Shown piece by piece: positions 5,802-7,678 of a stretch of 7,678 nt of DNA. Position 1 is the first letter of the stretch. Each line of letters begins with the position of its first letter. This DNA comes from an uncultured beta proteobacterium (GTDB lineage Bacteria > Pseudomonadota > Gammaproteobacteria > Burkholderiales > Burkholderiaceae_C). Where the stretch lies: the NCBI GenBank assembly GCA_903870955.1, contig CAIQEX010000434.1:1-7678 (forward strand), in the 5' to 3' direction. A program made the translations under genes and the position numbers. The notes beneath the pieces were generated by a model that ran no database searches, was not told where the DNA came from, and saw only the letters and a list, made by a program, of their open reading frames with translations.

Positions 5802-7678
5802 GTGTTGCGCCCTACCGAGCTCCGTAAACGCCTGGCTCTCAGGATTGCACTGAGCTATTACGTGAGCAATGGCCTGTCGGCCGCGCTGGGGCTGTTGGTG
5901 ATATCGGGCGGCGTGCACTTGCTGCTGGGCACGTTCGCAGCGGCCGCCGCATCGGTGGGGGTTGTGGTGTGCATTCCACCCGATCAGCCCGCGCCACAGC
6001 GTGGCAAGTTCTGGCAGTTATTGCCGGCCCTGTTGCTCGGATTGCCCTTGTTTTATGGCGTGCAGGTTTTGCATGCCCGGCCCATCAGTTTGGGCTTACT
6101 GTTGGTGAGCGGGAGTTTCGTCGCCTTTTTGGCTGGCGCCTGGGGCAAGCGGGGTTTGCCAATCTCGGTGTCCATCATGTTCGCGATGGTTTTTTCTATG
6201 GCCGTGCCAAACCACACCAACAGTGCGAACAATCTGTTGACGTGCCTCTATTTCGCGATGGGCAGCGCGGCGTACCTGGTCTGGGCCACGCTGGCCAACT
6301 CGGTACTCAACCCGCGCTATCGGGTGCAGATGCTGGCCGATACCTTGCTCGCCCTGTCCCAGCTCATGCGGACCCAGGCGCACCAGTTTTCGCCGGCGAG
6401 CCGTGTCGATGGCGCCAAGGAAGGGGCATTGATCGGAGCCCTGTTGCAGCAACAGGCGGCTCTGGCTGACCAATTGCAAACCGCGCGCGACATCCTGTTG
6501 GAGTCGCCTCGCACGCCGCGTCGCCAGCAATTGGCCAGCATGCTGTTGCGGGTGTTGGAGATGCGTGACCATCTGCTGGTGTGTGAACTGGACCTGGACA
6601 TGCTCAAGGGCCACGCCGGGCATGCACCTGTGTTGCAGGCGCTACGCGAAGTGCTGGAGGCACTGGCCGACGGCGTTGAGCAGTTGGCCGATGCCCTGCT
6701 CTTGGGGCAAACACCCACCACTCTTGCGACTTGCAGACCCCGACTGGCCACCTTGCAATGGACGGATGAAGCCGCCGCAGAATCGGTGCTGGGCGCGGAG
6801 CCCAGCCCGGCTGTACTCACCCGTGGCTTGGCCAGTCGCATGGGTTACCTCAACGACGACACCCTGCATCTGATCGCGTTGGCGCGTGGCGAGGAGGAAC
6901 CTGATGTCGGTCTGGTGCGCACCAACTGGCAATTGTTTGTCAGCCCCACGGTTTGGTCCTGGCAGCCCTTTTATGCGCTATGGCGCTGGCAAGCTGCCCC
7001 TTTGCGCCATGCCATTCGCGCCTCCCTGGCGATAGGCACCGCCTACCTGATTGCTTTGGCTACGCCTTGGGGAACGCATGACTACTGGATATTTTTGACC
7101 ATCGTGGTGGTGCTGCGCGGAAGCCTGGCCCAGACCCTGGACCGACGCAACAGCCGTGTTTTGGGCACCCTGATCGGCTGCATCGTGGTGGGGTTACTGT
7201 TGTATTTGCATACCCCGATCGCGCTGCTGCTGGTGATCGCAACCCTGGCGCAGGCCTTCGCCCATGCCTTTGCAATCAAGCGCTACCTGGTCACGGCAGT
7301 GGCGGCTACGGTGCTCGGGTTGGTACAGGTGCACATGCTCAACGCCGGGGGCAATCCCAGCTTTGAGGCACTGGAGCGCATCGCCGACACACTGATCGGT
7401 GTCACCATCGCCTGGGCCTTCAGCTATGTGCTGCCGTCATGGGAGCGCACGCAGATTGCCGCTCTGGTGCAGCGCACGCTGGCAGCGCAAGCCCGCCATG
7501 CGCGCGAGGCCTTGGGCCTGTGGCAGTTGCAGGCTGTCGATAACGAGCCAGAATTGCGCTGGCGTCTGGCACGACGTGAGGCCTACGACAGCCTGTCTGC
7601 ACTGGTTCAGGCCACACAGCGTTCACTTTCCGAGCCGCGCGCAGTGCGCCCGCCGCTGGAGCCGCTGGGTCGAATGCT
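5802..7678 (+). CDS. FUSC-family inner-membrane protein, 3' end cut by the window
   Basis: An open frame of at least 625 codons runs from GTG 5802 (or TTG 5805) to the end of the window without a stop. It has the layout of FUSC proteins (YccS/YhfK and fusaric-acid-resistance/AaeB relatives). About six membrane helices lie at residues 19-165. A roughly 230-residue cytoplasmic region rich in leucine, alanine and charged residues follows, then a second membrane cluster from about residue 403 onward. That cluster contains WGTHDYWIFLTIVVVLRGSLAQTLDRRNSRVLGTLIG, described here by its two halves: an aromatic WGTHDYWIF stretch and a LDRRNSRVLGTLIG stretch typical of the FUSC core. FUSC proteins are thought to export aromatic or other organic acids; the substrate is not identifiable. 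The full protein is probably 700-750 residues. It starts 18 nt after the isomerase stop, in the same frame, and is probably co-transcribed with it. The ribosome-binding site is weak. Confidence 0.88.
   Translation, partial: MLRPTELRKRLALRIALSYYVSNGLSAALGLLVISGGVHLLLGTFAAAAASVGVVVCIPPDQPAPQRGKFWQLLPALLLGLPLFYGVQVLHARPISLGLLLVSGSFVAFLAGAWGKRGLPISVSIMFAMVFSMAVPNHTNSANNLLTCLYFAMGSAAYLVWATLANSVLNPRYRVQMLADTLLALSQLMRTQAHQFSPASRVDGAKEGALIGALLQQQAALADQLQTARDILLESPRTPRRQQLASMLLRVLEMRDHLLVCELDLDMLKGHAGHAPVLQALREVLEALADGVEQLADALLLGQTPTTLATCRPRLATLQWTDEAAAESVLGAEPSPAVLTRGLASRMGYLNDDTLHLIALARGEEEPDVGLVRTNWQLFVSPTVWSWQPFYALWRWQAAPLRHAIRASLAIGTAYLIALATPWGTHDYWIFLTIVVVLRGSLAQTLDRRNSRVLGTLIGCIVVGLLLYLHTPIALLLVIATLAQAFAHAFAIKRYLVTAVAATVLGLVQVHMLNAGGNPSFEALERIADTLIGVTIAWAFSYVLPSWERTQIAALVQRTLAAQARHAREALGLWQLQAVDNEPELRWRLARREAYDSLSALVQATQRSLSEPRAVRPPLEPLGRM

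Noticed and set aside
6096..6841. Minus-strand open frames of 174-175 codons inside the FUSC gene
   Set aside because: They are antisense to a continuous FUSC frame of more than 600 codons and show no family resemblance.
1..7678. CRISPR arrays, insertion sequences, tRNA or rRNA genes, defence or toxin-antitoxin systems
   Set aside because: No repeat-spacer pattern, transposase, terminal inverted repeats, cloverleaf-like sequence or recognisable defence protein was found on either strand; all long frames are assigned to housekeeping-type families.

Overview
This is an ordinary chromosomal stretch, about 60% G+C by eye, from what looks like a betaproteobacterium of the order Burkholderiales, most likely Comamonadaceae (Rhodoferax/Polaromonas-like). 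That placement rests on remembered protein resemblance: the EIIA-HPr-EI trio, the DUF4197 tail and the FUSC protein all read like that family. No search was run.

Layout. Positions 1-200 hold the 3' end of a DUF4197 protein gene. Positions 315-2824 hold a compact forward PTS operon: a mannose-family EIIA, then ptsH (HPr), then ptsI (enzyme I). No sugar-specific EIIB, EIIC or EIID is visible, so it looks like a regulatory phosphorelay rather than a sugar importer. Facing it on the minus strand are a YghZ-type aldo-keto reductase (3802-4851) and, downstream of it, a YddG-like EamA/DMT exporter (2906-3838). The convergent ptsI/exporter junction carries a small minus-strand terminator. A 137-bp divergent intergenic region (4852-4988) contains a perfect 7-bp inverted repeat that could be an operator. 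Rightward from it run a hydroxypyruvate isomerase-family gene (4989-5783) and, 18 nt later, a large FUSC-family membrane protein (5802 to beyond the window end).

How the genes may work together. The PTS genes form a PEP -> EI -> HPr -> EIIA relay with every phosphorylatable histidine intact, and HPr also keeps a Ser46 region typical of HPr kinase targets. The divergent reductase and isomerase both act on small C3/C4 carbonyl compounds. Their shared control region and the two neighbouring membrane proteins suggest a carbonyl or hydroxy-acid metabolism locus, but the true substrates cannot be read from the sequence.

No CRISPR array, insertion sequence, RNA gene, prophage or clearly novel defence-type system was seen. 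The most interesting details are small: a mini-ORF bridging ptsH and ptsI with a TTG start for ptsI, the palindrome between the reductase and isomerase genes, and an isomerase/FUSC pair kept apart by a single in-frame TAG. No gene-free stretch exceeds 300 bases.
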